Source of the DNA: Hyphomicrobiales bacterium
Lineage (GTDB): Bacteria > Pseudomonadota > Alphaproteobacteria > Rhizobiales > Rhizobiaceae
Length of the DNA stretch: 64,000 nt
Assembly (NCBI GenBank): GCA_900471925.1
Contig: UCGV01000001.1
Span: 221,646 to 285,645, forward strand
Direction: 5' to 3'
Part shown: piece by piece, positions 16,764 through 25,988 of the stretch
Position numbering within the stretch: position 1 is the first letter of the stretch
How the letters are laid out: each line of letters begins with the position of its first letter
Notes under the pieces: model-generated
Databases searched by the model: none
Seen by the model: only the letters and a program-made list of their open reading frames with translations
What the model was told of the DNA's origin: nothing
Program-made: the position numbers and the translations under genes

Positions 16764-16793
16764 AAAAAGCGGACCCCGTGAGGTCCGCTTTTT
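16764..16793. terminator. Bidirectional rho-independent terminator
   Basis: AAAAAGCGGACC-ccgtga-GGTCCGCTTTTT gives a 7-bp GC-rich stem flanked by A and T tracts on both sides. It lies 16 bases beyond the end of msrB (minus strand), where termination is expected, and also serves anything reading rightward. Confidence 0.85.
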
Positions 16794-16809
16794 CTGTCAT
16801 ATCAATGGC

Positions 16810-17223
16810 TTACTTTCCTGGCTCGAAAACCATCGCGTGCCCGTTGATGCAGTAGCGAAGGCCAGTCGGCGGCGGTCCGTCCGGGAAGACGTGCCCGAGA
16901 TGGGCCTCACAGGTGCCGCAGCGGATTTCGGTGCGCACCATTCCATAGGTCGTGTCGCGGTATTCGGTAACGGCGCCGGGTGACACCGCTTCGAAATAGC
17001 TTGGCCAACCGCATCCGGCATCGAATTTGGTGTCGGAGCGGAAGAGCGGTGCATCGCAGCCGACGCAACGGTAGAGACCGGTCTCGAAAGAATCCCAGTA
17101 AGGACCGGTAAAAGCGCGTTCGGTGCCGTGCTGGCGCGTGATGCGGTACTGCTCGGGGGTCAGCAGTTCCTTCCATTCGGCATCGGTCTTGTGAACTTTC
17201 GGTGTGGTGGTCGTGTCGGCCAT
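16810..17223 (-). CDS. msrB: Peptide-methionine (R)-S-oxide reductase MsrB
   Basis: The 137-aa enzyme has the complete MsrB fold: two zinc CxxC pairs (CVGCDAPLF and [10 protein letters not shown]), GWPSYFEA, and the catalytic Cys in [10 protein letters not shown]. It reduces the R epimer of methionine sulfoxide in cytosolic proteins using thioredoxin. The start ATG 17223 ([17 protein letters not shown]) has AAAGGAG 6 bases upstream; the 40-residue extension in the open frame is rejected. A strong terminator follows at 16764-16793. Confidence 0.95.
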   Translation of the reverse strand: MADTTTTPKVHKTDAEWKELLTPEQYRITRQHGTERAFTGPYWDSFETGLYRCVGCDAPLFRSDTKFDAGCGWPSYFEAVSPGAVTEYRDTTYGMVRTEIRCGTCEAHLGHVFPDGPPPTGLRYCINGHAMVFEPGK

Positions 17224-17440
17224 GGAGTGCTCCTTTCGCCGTCCGGGGGCAATCTCTTTTCGAGCGCAAATGTGGTGTGTTGGGCGCGATTGATCAAGTC
17301 TTCGCCACCGCTCCGCGTCCGGCCGCGCCGCCAGATAGCCCAATTCCTCGCCTAGTCAATTTGGGGGAAGACGACGAATCACCCGTGCTTTATCTTTAAT
17401 GTGCCATTAAGCTTAATAGTGGGCGTTTCGGGGACAACAG

Positions 17441-17644
17441 GTGTTTCATACTGTGATCATGGTTCTATACGGCACTATCGCTGTTATCGCCTTGGGCGTG
17501 ACCTTGCTGGAAGGCTGGGTCAATCACGATCGCTGGACCCTTCATCGTATTGCCGGGCTGGTCGCCTGCCTGTTCTGGCCTCTCCCCCTTTTGTTCTTCA
17601 TCCTGCACGGTTCTTTTTCCCGTCTCGCAACCCGCCTTTCCTGA
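17441..17644 (+). CDS. Putative two-helix small membrane protein (67 aa)
   Basis: This short ORF encodes two hydrophobic stretches (VIMVLYGTIAVIALGVTLLEGW and LVACLFWPLPLLFFILHG) separated by a charged turn NHDRWTLHR, with a basic tail. GTG 17441 has GGGGA 6 bases upstream; ATG 17459 is an alternative. No family is recognised. The alternation of helices and charged ends, together with the position 135 bases before mrpA, makes it a reasonable candidate for a real membrane protein. Confidence 0.5.
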   Translation: MFHTVIMVLYGTIAVIALGVTLLEGWVNHDRWTLHRIAGLVACLFWPLPLLFFILHGSFSRLATRLS

Positions 17645-17652
17645 GCCTCGGA

Positions 17653-17688
17653 CAGGTGGCGGGGATCACCTGCCCCTCCGGGCAGGTG
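17653..17688 (+). promoter_or_regulatory. Two mutually exclusive hairpins upstream of mrpA
   Basis: CAGGTG (17653-17658) can pair with CACCTG (17667-17672). The same CACCTGCCC (17667-17675) can instead pair with GGGCAGGTG (17680-17688) in a stronger 9-bp stem. The arrangement resembles an attenuator or riboregulator in the leader of the mrp operon, but there is no T run, so it may act on translation or be a plain rho-type boundary. Confidence 0.4.
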
Positions 17689-17779
17689 GCCGAAATCGCT
17701 TGAGGCTGCCAGTCGTTTCGCCTAAGTCATGGAAACAGACTGTTTTTACGGGATTTGAACCGGCAGACGGGGAGGGGAC

Positions 17780-20137
17780 ATGGCCGATGTCACGGCTCTG
17801 ACATTGCTGGCCTTGTGTCTGCCGCTGATCGGCGCTCTCGCCGCTCCCTTCATCATCCGTGCCGTTGGTGCCGGTGGCGCTTGGCTCCTCGCCGTCGCGC
17901 CTTTGCTTGCTTTCCTGCATTTCTTGAGCCTTCTGCCTGAGATCGCTGGTGGCCGGATCGTTATCGGCGGCTACGACTGGGTGCCGAGTCTGGGCTTGCG
18001 CTTCTCCTGGTTCCTGGATGGGTTGTCGCTCACCTTCGCACTGCTCATCACCGGTATCGGCACGCTGGTCGTGCTCTATGCCGGCGGTTATTTGAAGGGA
18101 CATCCCGATCAGGGGCGGTTCTTCTCCTTCATCTTCCTGTTCATGGGTGCGATGCTCGGCGTCGTCGTCTCCGACGGCTTCCTGATGTTCTTCATCTTCT
18201 GGGAACTCACTTCGATCACCTCCTTCCTGCTGATCGGCTTTGACCATCAGCGGGAGGCATCGCGCCGCGCCGCCCTTCAGGCGCTGGTCGTCACTGGTGG
18301 CGGCGGTCTGCTGCTGCTTGCCGGTTTGCTGCTGCTCTGGGGCACGACCGGCGCCGTGCAGTTCTCCGAACTCATGCAATTTGGCGATGTCGCCAGGGCG
18401 AGCCCGCTCTATCTTGCCACTCTTGCTCTGGTACTCGGTGGCGCTTTTACCAAATCGGCGCAGTTTCCCTTTCATTTCTGGCTCCCGAACGCGATGGAGG
18501 CGCCGACCCCGGTTTCCGCCTATCTGCATTCCGCCACCATGGTGAAGGCCGGCGTCTATCTGCTGATGCGGCTGAACCCGGTCATGGGCTCGACACCCGC
18601 CTGGGAGGTTCTATTGCCCGTCTTCGGCGGCCTGACGCTGATAACAGGCTCGGTGCTTGCCATCCGCCAGACCGATCTCAAGCTGAAGCTCGCCTATACG
18701 ACCGTCTCCTCCCTCGGTCTGCTTGTACTCCTGACCGGCTTCGGCTCGGATTATGCTATCGAAGCGGCAGTGCTCTATCTGGTGGCGCATTCGCTCTTCA
18801 AGGGTGCGCTCTTCATGATCGCCGGCATCATTGATCATGAAACCGGCACGCGGAACATCACGCGGCTGCGCGGGTTGCGAAAGTCGATGCCGCTGACCTT
18901 CGTCATCGCCATCATGGCCGCCCTCTCCATGGCTGGCCTGCCGCCATTCTTCGGCTTCCTCGCCAAGGAGGAAATCTATGCGGCGCTCGCTGCCGCCGAT
19001 CCCTATTCAATCCTCGTCACCGCCATTGCCGTCTTCGGAAATACGCTGATGTTTGCGATTGCCTTTGCCGTGGCACTGAGACCTTTCCTCGGCCAACCGG
19101 TGGAGACGCCGAAACATCCACATGAGGCGCCGGTGCTGCTCTGGCTCGGCCCGGCCGTCCTGGCACTGTCGGGTGCACTTGCCGCTCTCTTTCCCGGCCT
19201 CACCCATGTCGCGATCTCCTCACCCATGGCATCCGCTGTCGCCGGTGTGCCCAAGGTCATCTCCATTTCGCTGGTTCCGCATGTCGGCGTGCCCCTGGCT
19301 CTGTCGCTGCTGACGATCGTGTTCGGCAGCGCCGTCTACTGGCAACTCGACCGTATCAGGATGCTCACGGCCTACCTGCTGCATTCGGCCCGTGGCCCTG
19401 ACCGCGGTTTCGACCATGCCATCGCCGGCCTTGTCCGTTTTGCGCATCTCGTCATCGGTATCGTGCAGCCGCGGCGGCTGGATATCTATGTCGCCTGCAC
19501 CTTCCTCAGCGTCGCGGCAATCCTGCTTGTACCGCTCACGGTCAATGGAGAGTTGCCGTCGACATTTGCCTTGCCGGCCGACCTGCGTCTGCATGAAGCG
19601 GGCGTCATGCTTATCGCCTTGCTCGGCCTCATCGCGGTGCTGATTGCCCGCGACCGGCTGACGGCGATCGTCTCTCTCGGTGTTCAGGGTTTTGCGGTCG
19701 CGCTGATCTTTCTGCTCTTCGGTGCCCCGGATCTCGCCTTCACCCAGTTCATGGTGGAAACGCTCGCGGTCGTCATCCTTGCGCTTGTCATGACAAGGCT
19801 GCGCCTGTCGCCGACCGATCCCCGCCATGGTGCCCGTAGGCTCTTCGATATCGCCCTCTCGCTCGCCTGCGGCCTCGGCCTCGCGCTGCTCCTGATGCGC
19901 GCCACCGAAGCGCCGTTCAACACCGCGCTCAGCGATTTCTTCAACGCCCATTCGAAGCTGATCGCCCACGGCGCCAACGTCGTAAACGTCATCATTGTCG
20001 ATTTCCGCGGCACGGACACACTCGGCGAAATCGCCGTCGTGGCGGTGACGGGGCTCGCCATCCTCGCGCTCATCCGCATCCGCGGCAATAAGGAGCGCAA
20101 GCTTGCGGCGAACGATCCGGATGCGGAGGGCGCATGA
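17780..20137 (+). CDS. mrpA: Mrp/Pha antiporter subunit A (MrpA)
   Basis: The 785-aa protein is the large subunit of the multi-subunit Na+(K+)/H+ antiporter. It has the NuoL-like proton-transport core (residues about 1-480; [55 protein letters not shown]) and the C-terminal MbhD/MbhE-like part ([45 protein letters not shown]). Length agrees with other MrpA proteins. It is the first gene of the mrp operon, and its stop overlaps the ATG of a 40-codon ORF. In rhizobia such systems (Pha) support K+/Na+ and pH tolerance. Confidence 0.95.
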   Translation: MADVTALTLLALCLPLIGALAAPFIIRAVGAGGAWLLAVAPLLAFLHFLSLLPEIAGGRIVIGGYDWVPSLGLRFSWFLDGLSLTFALLITGIGTLVVLYAGGYLKGHPDQGRFFSFIFLFMGAMLGVVVSDGFLMFFIFWELTSITSFLLIGFDHQREASRRAALQALVVTGGGGLLLLAGLLLLWGTTGAVQFSELMQFGDVARASPLYLATLALVLGGAFTKSAQFPFHFWLPNAMEAPTPVSAYLHSATMVKAGVYLLMRLNPVMGSTPAWEVLLPVFGGLTLITGSVLAIRQTDLKLKLAYTTVSSLGLLVLLTGFGSDYAIEAAVLYLVAHSLFKGALFMIAGIIDHETGTRNITRLRGLRKSMPLTFVIAIMAALSMAGLPPFFGFLAKEEIYAALAAADPYSILVTAIAVFGNTLMFAIAFAVALRPFLGQPVETPKHPHEAPVLLWLGPAVLALSGALAALFPGLTHVAISSPMASAVAGVPKVISISLVPHVGVPLALSLLTIVFGSAVYWQLDRIRMLTAYLLHSARGPDRGFDHAIAGLVRFAHLVIGIVQPRRLDIYVACTFLSVAAILLVPLTVNGELPSTFALPADLRLHEAGVMLIALLGLIAVLIARDRLTAIVSLGVQGFAVALIFLLFGAPDLAFTQFMVETLAVVILALVMTRLRLSPTDPRHGARRLFDIALSLACGLGLALLLMRATEAPFNTALSDFFNAHSKLIAHGANVVNVIIVDFRGTDTLGEIAVVAVTGLAILALIRIRGNKERKLAANDPDAEGA

Positions 20138-20256
20138 CGACAGACGCTTCGAACCCGATCGTGTTCCAGCCCGCAAACGTAAGGGCAATTGTTGTGCACC
20201 AGGATGCCGCTCTCCCGCATCCCTGTCCTCAATTTTTCGATGGGGGTCTCCTGTGA
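20134..20256 (+). CDS. 40-codon ORF coupled to mrpA and mrpB
   Basis: The ORF starts with an ATG whose last bases form the mrpA stop (ATGA) and ends with a TGA overlapping the mrpB GTG start. The predicted peptide begins [13 protein letters not shown] and ends PQFFDGGLL, soluble and without known motif. Mrp subunit genes usually overlap directly, as all others here do, so the 115-base insert is unusual. Its tail (CTCTCCCGCATCCCTGTC) resembles rhizobial extragenic repeats as I remember them, so an inserted repeat kept open for coupling is an alternative to a functional peptide. Confidence 0.4.
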   Translation: MTTDASNPIVFQPANVRAIVVHQDAALPHPCPQFFDGGLL

Positions 20257-20672
20257 GCACTCTCATCTTCCGCACCGTCGCTCCCTTCATCACCGCGCTG
20301 ATGCTGCTCTTTTCCGTCTTCATCCTGCTGCGTGGCCATAACGAACCGGGCGGCGGCTTCATCGGCGGACTGATAGCCGCCTCGGCGCTGGCGATCTACG
20401 GCATCGCCTTCGGTGCGCAGGCGGTACATCGGGCGATCCGCTTCCACCCCTTGGCGATTGCCGGCTTCGGCCTGCTTCTCTCCTGTCTGGCCGGCCTGAT
20501 GTCGGCCCTTTTTGCCGTGCCTTTCATGACAGGCCTCTGGGTCTATCCCGTCATCTTCGGTCTGGAGGTGCCGCTCTCCAGCGTCATGCTCTTCGATCTC
20601 GGCGTCTATTTTGTCGTGTTCGGCGCGGTTGCGTCGATCGCCCTGGCGCTCGAAGAAAAGGAGGTGGATTGA
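20253..20672 (+). CDS. mrpB: Mrp antiporter subunit B (MrpB)
   Basis: The 139-aa membrane protein matches MnhB/Mrp[21 protein letters not shown], then the conserved [19 protein letters not shown], and four predicted helices ending in [13 protein letters not shown]. The start is GTG 20253, with GGGGG upstream and the homology beginning immediately; the ORF open from 20103 runs in a different frame through the end of mrpA and has no homology there. It overlaps mrpC at TGATG. Confidence 0.93.
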   Translation: MSTLIFRTVAPFITALMLLFSVFILLRGHNEPGGGFIGGLIAASALAIYGIAFGAQAVHRAIRFHPLAIAGFGLLLSCLAGLMSALFAVPFMTGLWVYPVIFGLEVPLSSVMLFDLGVYFVVFGAVASIALALEEKEVD

Positions 20673-21049
20673 TGGAAGCGCTCTTCGCCATCCTCGTCGG
20701 CCTGTTCTTCGCAGCCGCGGTCTATCTGATCCTGTCGCACTTCTCGATCCGTATCATGCTCGGCATCGCCATCCTCGGCAATGCCGTGAACCTCTTGATC
20801 TTCACGGCTGGAAGGCTGACACGCGAAGTCCCGCCGATCATTCCGACCGGCACCGATGCGCTGCCATCAGGCGCCGCCAATCCGCTGCCGCAGGCGCTGA
20901 TCCTGACCGCGATCGTCATTTCTTTCTCCTTCTTTGCCTTCCTGTTGGTGCTGACCTATCGCGCCTATCAGGAGCTGGGCACCGACGATACGACCCGCAT
21001 GCATGACGCCGAGCCGGAAGACCGGCCGCTGCCGCCGGTGGGGTATTGA
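20672..21049 (+). CDS. mrpC: Mrp antiporter subunit C (MrpC, NuoK-like)
   Basis: The 125-aa protein is NuoK-like, with three helices: EALFAILVGLFFAAAVYLILS, MLGIAILGNAVNLLIFTAG and LILTAIVISFSFFAFLLVLTYRAY. The PLPQALILTAIVIS signature is typical of MrpC/MnhC. Start ATG 20672 shares a base with the mrpB stop, and its own stop overlaps the mrpD start in the same way, indicating coupled translation. Confidence 0.94.
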   Translation: MEALFAILVGLFFAAAVYLILSHFSIRIMLGIAILGNAVNLLIFTAGRLTREVPPIIPTGTDALPSGAANPLPQALILTAIVISFSFFAFLLVLTYRAYQELGTDDTTRMHDAEPEDRPLPPVGY

Positions 21050-22596
21050 TGGCAGCTCCCGTTTCCGATCTTTCGGTCGCAATGGTCACCGCTCCGGTCC
21101 CGCCCGTTCACTGGCTGGCGATCCTTCCGGTCGCGCTCTGCATAACCCTCGGCGCGCTGCTTCTGATACTGCGCTCTCACTCCCGCCTGCAGGCGTGGAT
21201 CGCCATCGCAGGCCTTGTGCTCCTCGTGCTGTTCGATGCCATGCTTCTCCGGCAGGTCGTGGAAAACGGCCCGCTCACCATGGTCATGGGCCGCTGGCTG
21301 CCGCCCTTCGGTATCGCCTTCACCGTGGATCTGTTCAGCGCCCTGATGGCGCTTGCTGCAGCTGTGGCAGCTCTTTCTGCCAGCATTTATGCACTCTCGG
21401 ATACGACCGAAAGCGGCCGGCGATACGGTTTTTTCCCGCTGCTGATGCTCTTGATGGCAGGTGTCACCGGCGCGTTCCTGACCGGCGATATCTTCAATCT
21501 CTATGTCTGGTTCGAGGTGCTGCTCATCTCGTCATTCGGACTGCTGATCCTTGGCCCCGAGCGGGCGCAGATCGACGGCGCGTTGAAATATGCGGTGCTG
21601 AACCTCATTGCCACGACTTTGTTCCTGATTGCGATCGGTGTCCTCTATGCGAGCTTCGGCACACTCAACATGGCCGATATCGCCGAGCGGGCGGCGGGCC
21701 TGAGCGGTACGGCGCCGCTGTTGACGCTCGCCTGCCTCTTTTTGCTCGCTTTTGCCATGAAGGCAGCGGCCTTCCCGGTAAATTTCTGGCTGCCGGCCTC
21801 CTATCACACGCCACGCATCGCCGTTTCCGCGCTCTTTGCCGGTCTTTTGACCAAGGTCGGCATCTATGCGCTGCTCCGCGTCCTTGTCATGCTGCTGCCC
21901 ACCGAGCGTGACGAACTAAGCTTGCTGATCGCTATCGTCGGTGCCCTGACCATTCTCGTGGGTGCGCTGGGCGCGCTTGCCGAAAACGACCTGCGTCGGC
22001 TGCTCGGCTATGTCGTCATCTCGGGCATCGGCAACATGCTGGTGGGCGCAGCACTCGGCACTGTCGAAGGTCTCGGCGGCGCGATTTTCTACGCGCTGCA
22101 TTCGGTCGTGCTGATGACGGCGCTCTATCTTCTGGCCGGAGAGGCGGGTAGGCGTGGCGGCGCCTTCTCACTGGCTTCGCTCGGTGGCCTTTATCGGCAA
22201 AACGGCTGGTTCGCCGCGATCTCGCTGATGCTGCTTCTGGCTGCCTGCGGCCTGCCGCCGTTTTCCGGCTTCTGGCCGAAAGTTCTGCTGGTCAAAGCCT
22301 CGCTCGATCTCGGCGCTTGGTGGCTGGCCGGCGCAATCCTGCTCGGCGGCTTTCTGCTGACCATTGCTTGCGGGCGCGTCTTCCTGTTCGCCTATTGGCG
22401 CCCATCGGCGATCCCGCTGCCGCTGGTGCGCACCCGCTGGACGGCCGGCTTGCCGCTTGCGACCTTGACGCTCATCGTTATCGGCTTCGGTATCCTGCCC
22501 GAACAGTTGCTGCAGCTCGTTCGCGCGGCGGCCGATGGGCTGGCCGACCCCTCGGCTTATATCTTCTCCGTCTTTCCGGAAGGGGCCATACGATGA
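21049..22596 (+). CDS. mrpD: Mrp antiporter subunit D (MrpD, NuoM/N-like)
   Basis: The 515-aa subunit is a NuoM/NuoN-type antiporter-like protein with about 14 helices. Diagnostic segments are GDIFNLYVWFEVLLISSFGLLIL, KAAAFPVNFWLPASYHTPRIAVSALFAGLLTKVGIYALLR and LPPFSGFWPKVLLVKASL, which carry the conserved Glu and Lys residues of the proton path. It is coupled to mrpC (TGATG) and mrpE (ATGA). Confidence 0.95.
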   Translation: MAAPVSDLSVAMVTAPVPPVHWLAILPVALCITLGALLLILRSHSRLQAWIAIAGLVLLVLFDAMLLRQVVENGPLTMVMGRWLPPFGIAFTVDLFSALMALAAAVAALSASIYALSDTTESGRRYGFFPLLMLLMAGVTGAFLTGDIFNLYVWFEVLLISSFGLLILGPERAQIDGALKYAVLNLIATTLFLIAIGVLYASFGTLNMADIAERAAGLSGTAPLLTLACLFLLAFAMKAAAFPVNFWLPASYHTPRIAVSALFAGLLTKVGIYALLRVLVMLLPTERDELSLLIAIVGALTILVGALGALAENDLRRLLGYVVISGIGNMLVGAALGTVEGLGGAIFYALHSVVLMTALYLLAGEAGRRGGAFSLASLGGLYRQNGWFAAISLMLLLAACGLPPFSGFWPKVLLVKASLDLGAWWLAGAILLGGFLLTIACGRVFLFAYWRPSAIPLPLVRTRWTAGLPLATLTLIVIGFGILPEQLLQLVRAAADGLADPSAYIFSVFPEGAIR

Positions 22597-23072
22597 ACGT
22601 CCTGTTCCTCAGCCTGCCGCTTGCCATCGCCTGGGTCGCCATAACAGGCAGCGTCTCGCCCCATAATTTCGTCATCGGTCTCGCCCTGTCGCTGCTGTCG
22701 CTCGCCGTTGTGCGGGAAGCTCTGGCCAGCCGCTCGTTGCCGCGCCGCATTCGGCTTTTGAGCGTCCTGCTGCTGGTCGGCCTCTTCCTGAAGGAACTGG
22801 CGCTTTCAGCCTGGCGGGTAGCGCTCACGGTAATGTCGCCCCGCATGCGGCTTGTGCCCGGCATTTTCGCCTTTCCGCTGACGGTGACGACGGATTTCCA
22901 GATCACCCTGCTTGCCAATCTCATTACGCTGACGCCGGGCACGCTCTCGGTTGATGTGTCTGAGGATAGGCGGACACTCTACGTCCATGCGCTGGACTGC
23001 GCCGATCCCGACGCGATCAGGCGTGATATCGCCAATGGTTTCGAACGCCGCATCATGGAGGCCTTCGGATGA
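22593..23072 (+). CDS. mrpE: Mrp antiporter subunit E (MrpE)
   Basis: The 159-aa protein has the MrpE pattern: two or three N-terminal helices, then [21 protein letters not shown], and the hallmark [30 protein letters not shown] of the cytoplasmic half. ATG 22593 overlaps the mrpD stop. MrpE supports assembly and activity of the complex rather than carrying the main ion path. Confidence 0.95.
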   Translation: MNVLFLSLPLAIAWVAITGSVSPHNFVIGLALSLLSLAVVREALASRSLPRRIRLLSVLLLVGLFLKELALSAWRVALTVMSPRMRLVPGIFAFPLTVTTDFQITLLANLITLTPGTLSVDVSEDRRTLYVHALDCADPDAIRRDIANGFERRIMEAFG

Positions 23073-23383
23073 TTACGCCTGCCGCCATCGTTTCCGCTGC
23101 CGCCATCGCCGCTCTCGGCATCCTCTGTGTCGCCTTCTTCGTAACCGTCTGGCGGGTCGTTGCCGGTCCCAGCCTGCCGGATCGCATCCTGGCGCTCGAT
23201 ATGCTGACAGGCACCGCCATCGGGTTCATCGCCGTCGTTGCTGTGCGCACCGGCTTTTCGCTCTATATCGACATTGCAATCGCGCTCGGCCTCGTCGGTT
23301 TTCTCGCAACCGTCGCCTTCGCGCGTTTCGTACTCTCGCGCGGTCGGGGCGGAGACGCCGAGGACAGAAAGGGGCGCCGATGA
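23069..23383 (+). CDS. mrpF: Mrp antiporter subunit F (MrpF)
   Basis: The 104-aa protein has three helices and the MrpF signature [27 protein letters not shown], followed by [26 protein letters not shown] 23069 overlaps the mrpE stop and the end overlaps mrpG, in the usual order for seven-gene mrp operons. Confidence 0.95.
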   Translation: MITPAAIVSAAAIAALGILCVAFFVTVWRVVAGPSLPDRILALDMLTGTAIGFIAVVAVRTGFSLYIDIAIALGLVGFLATVAFARFVLSRGRGGDAEDRKGRR

Positions 23384-23712
23384 TCGACTATATCGTTGCG
23401 ATCGCCACGGCCATCCTGCTGCTGAGCGGTGCTTTCTTCGTGCTGGCGGCTGCCATCGGAATTGTGCGCCTGCCGGATCTCTATACACGTATGCATGCCG
23501 CCTCGAAGGCAGGCACGGTTGGTTCGGGCCTGTTGCTGCTGGCTGCAGGGCTTTACTCTGGTGAGCTTGCCATATTTGCAAGAGCAATGGCCGGGTTCTT
23601 CTTTTTTATCCTCACGGCACCTGTTTCTGCGCACCTTCTTGCGAAAGCTTCGCATATAACGGGGCATTTCCCTGTTGATATCTCAGTACGTGACGATATG
23701 CGAATGCGCTGA
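23380..23712 (+). CDS. mrpG: Mrp antiporter subunit G (MrpG)
   Basis: The 110-aa protein has three helices and the MnhG/MrpG signature [34 protein letters not shown], which is decisive for the family. It closes the operon; ATG 23380 overlaps the mrpF stop. The base composition downstream falls sharply to AT-rich, non-coding DNA. Confidence 0.95.
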   Translation: MIDYIVAIATAILLLSGAFFVLAAAIGIVRLPDLYTRMHAASKAGTVGSGLLLLAAGLYSGELAIFARAMAGFFFFILTAPVSAHLLAKASHITGHFPVDISVRDDMRMR

Positions 23713-24149
23713 AGCGTCGGCTATTCAGAATTTTAAGCAAATTTACGCAATTCTATGCACTGGAAGCACGAATAAACCTTGCCGATCTGCTGACCAATTC
23801 TTCGTGATGGATTTTTTTTCTAGGAAAATCACATTTAATAATTGGCCTTTTGGGAAAACGATGGTATTTGAAAACGCAAGTAGAGTTCTGATTGTGAATT
23901 AGAATCGTACTGCTTCCAAGTCCCTTAGCCTTGATTGCCAATGTCTAACTGGGTGACGGCCTGGAACAATACGTAGTAGCTCACGTTCAGGCAGTATTGG
24001 CGCAGAAAACGGTCTTCGGAATCTAGGGGTGGATTTCCGGTTTTTCGAAACAGAGGCTGCATCCTGCTCTTTTGCTGTTTGGCTCTACGAAGAGGGTTCT
24101 TTGTCTTTTGGGAGAAGGACCGTTTGAGCATGATAACAGGAGAAAGAAT
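23713..24149. promoter_or_regulatory. AT-rich intergenic region upstream of mucR
   Basis: About 440 bases without a supported gene, much poorer in GC than its surroundings (for example a run of eight T at 23815-23822). It lies between the end of mrpG and the MucR/Ros gene. MucR proteins bind AT-rich DNA and usually repress their own promoter, so this is the expected control region. I could not assign a precise box or promoter. Confidence 0.45.
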
Positions 24150-24581
24150 ATGACGGATATGGCGACCGGCAATGCGCCGGAGCTGCTTGTGGAACTGACG
24201 GCCGATATCGTCGCGGCCTATGTCAGCAACCACGTTGTCCCGGTCAGCGACCTGGCCAATCTGATTTCCGACGTACATTCGGCATTGAGCAACACATCCG
24301 TACCGCAGCCGGTGGCCGCGGTCGTCGAAAAGCAGAAGCCCGCGGTCTCTGTCCGCAAGTCCGTGCAGGACGAGCAGATTACGTGCCTGGAATGCGGCGG
24401 CAACTTCAAATCCCTGAAGCGTCACCTGATGACGCATCACAATCTCGCGCCGGAAGAATATCGCGAGAAGTGGGATCTGCCTGCCGACTACCCGATGGTG
24501 GCCCCGGCCTATGCCGAAGCGCGCTCGCGCCTCGCAAAGGAAATGGGTCTCGGACAGCGCCGCAAGCGCGGCCGCGGCTGA
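24150..24581 (+). CDS. mucR: MucR/Ros family zinc-finger transcriptional regulator
   Basis: The 143-aa protein has the Ros/MucR layout: N-terminal oligomerisation helices ([32 protein letters not shown]), a linker, and a C2H2-type finger with Cys79, Cys82, His92 and His96 ([19 protein letters not shown]), ending in a basic tail RRKRGRG. MucR is an H-NS-like regulator of exopolysaccharide, motility and symbiosis or virulence genes in Rhizobiales. Start 24150 follows AGGAGA. Autoregulation through the AT-rich upstream region is inferred from the family. Confidence 0.93.
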   Translation: MTDMATGNAPELLVELTADIVAAYVSNHVVPVSDLANLISDVHSALSNTSVPQPVAAVVEKQKPAVSVRKSVQDEQITCLECGGNFKSLKRHLMTHHNLAPEEYREKWDLPADYPMVAPAYAEARSRLAKEMGLGQRRKRGRG

Positions 24582-24606
24582 GTTTTCACCGCTAGACGAT
24601 ACAAAG

Positions 24607-24638
24607 AGCCGGGCCTGGTGCCCGGCTTTTTTGTTTTT
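24607..24638 (+). terminator. Rho-independent terminator after mucR
   Basis: AGCCGGGC-ctggt-GCCCGGCT forms an 8-bp stem followed by TTTTTGTTTTT. It lies 26 bases past the mucR stop and is a textbook intrinsic terminator. Confidence 0.92.
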
Positions 24639-24844
24639 GTCATCCGTCTCCTCCGATGACTTTGCGCACTCGTCATTTATCTTCGAAAAAGCACGGCAAA
24701 AAATGTCGGCGTGGTGATTGCTCATCCGTCTCTAGAGCGGTTCCGGCAGAAACGCGCTGCGGTTTTGTGTTCGGAATTGTGTGAGAACAACGCGATTGAG
24801 GACCGGCGGGCGCTGATGCCGCCACATAGAGAGGAGAAGAGACA

Positions 24845-25270
24845 ATGCGTGTCATGGTTATCGTCAAGGCGACGGCAGACAGCGAAGCGGGCATCATGCC
24901 ATCGACCGAGTTGCTGGCGGCGATGGGCAAATATAACGAGGATCTGGTCAATGCCGGCATCATGCTGGCGGGCGATGGCCTGCATCCGTCCTCCAAGGGC
25001 AAGCGCGTCGCGTTTGACGGTCCGAAGCGCCTCGTCATCGACGGCCCCTTTGCAGAAACCAAGGAACTGATCGCCGGTTACTGGATGTGGCAGGTCAAGG
25101 ATATGGACGAGGCGGTCGAGTGGCTCAAGCGTTGCCCCAATCCAATGCTTGGCCCGAGCGAGATTGAAATCCGTCAGGTCTTCGAAGCAGCGGATTTCGG
25201 CGAGGCATTGACTCCGGAGCTTGCCGAACGGGCAGAACGCCTTGGTGAGCGGATGACAAACAGCAAATAA
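24845..25270 (+). CDS. YCII-related (DGPF domain) protein
   Basis: The 141-aa protein has the YCII/DGPF pattern: MRVMVIVKAT, then LVNAGIMLAGDGLHPSSKG, and the defining DGPFAETKELIAGYWMWQVKD. The fold is a ferredoxin-like alpha/beta domain, and the role is usually unassigned. GAGGAGAAGAG precedes the ATG. In many genomes such genes sit beside ECF sigma factors, but none is present here. Confidence 0.88.
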   Translation: MRVMVIVKATADSEAGIMPSTELLAAMGKYNEDLVNAGIMLAGDGLHPSSKGKRVAFDGPKRLVIDGPFAETKELIAGYWMWQVKDMDEAVEWLKRCPNPMLGPSEIEIRQVFEAADFGEALTPELAERAERLGERMTNSK

Positions 25271-25358
25271 TTTGAAGCAAGATTATCAAATGCGACGCCC
25301 GGTGGATTTCTTCCGGGCGCTCAACTCTTCGGCTGACATCTAGTGAGTGACCGCGCTT

Positions 25359-25781
25359 TCAGGCGGCAGCCCGAACGCGTGCCTCCTCGCGGATGCGGTT
25401 GACCATCGAACGTAGCCCGTTCGAGCGCTGCGAGGAGAGGTTCTCGGTCAGCCCGATCTTGGAGAATATCTCGAAGGCATCGAGCGAAGCGATCTCGGAA
25501 GCAGTCTTGCCGGAATAGGTGGCGAGCACGATAGCCACGAGGCCGCGCACGATATGGGCATCGGAATCGCCTTCGAACGTCATGACAGGATTGTCGGGAT
25601 TGCCTGCCGTATGCGTCACCAGCCACACCTGGCTGGCGCAACCCATCACTTTGTTCTCCGACGTCTTCTTCTCATCGGCAAGATCCGGCAGCGCCTTGCC
25701 GAGTTCTATCACATATCGGTAGCGGTCTTCCCAATCGTCCAGGAAGGAGAAGTCGTCGATGATCTGGTCGAGGGTTGCCAT
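25359..25781 (-). CDS. sufE: SufE family protein (cysteine-desulfurase activator)
   Basis: The 140-aa protein begins MATLDQIIDDFSFLDDWEDRYRYVIELGKALP, the SufE opening, and has the active cysteine in ENKVMGCASQVWLVT. SufE accepts sulfane sulfur from SufS and passes it to SufB for Fe-S cluster assembly. It stands alone here, with no suf operon nearby. The start at 25781 is chosen because it begins the domain; the open frame extends to 25886 without homology. Confidence 0.92.
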   Translation of the reverse strand: MATLDQIIDDFSFLDDWEDRYRYVIELGKALPDLADEKKTSENKVMGCASQVWLVTHTAGNPDNPVMTFEGDSDAHIVRGLVAIVLATYSGKTASEIASLDAFEIFSKIGLTENLSSQRSNGLRSMVNRIREEARVRAAA

Positions 25782-25840
25782 GCTGTCCGGCCTTTCACTG
25801 TTAGTGATGATATAGGCGAAGGCAGCGCAGATTTGAACCG

Positions 25841-25880
25841 TTAAAAAGAAACGCCGTGAGGGATGGGCATCCTCACGGCG
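25841..25880 (-). terminator. Rho-independent terminator (minus strand)
   Basis: On the minus strand CGCCGTGAGG pairs with CCTCACGGCG across a 9-base loop and is followed by TTTCTTTTTAA. It terminates the DUF5330 gene at 25989-26555 before sufE. The T tract is on the minus-strand side only. Confidence 0.8.
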
Positions 25881-25988
25881 CAGCATAGTGCTGAAATAAA
25901 CAGGGCAGGCACGTCAGGCATGGGGCATCTCCGCGTCATGCGGACCACCGATGCAAGCTTGATTACGGGCAGATTGCCCGCGAATTCG

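Noticed and set aside
19220..20362. 380-codon minus-strand ORF opposite mrpA
   Set aside because: Antisense of mrpA with Asp/Arg/Glu/His-rich composition typical of shadow frames; it also crosses the mrpA-mrpB junction.
24731..24790. CTCTAGAGCGGTTCCGG-like segment resembling a rhizobial extragenic repeat
   Set aside because: Only part of such a repeat is recalled from memory, and no second copy or clear palindrome is seen in this window.
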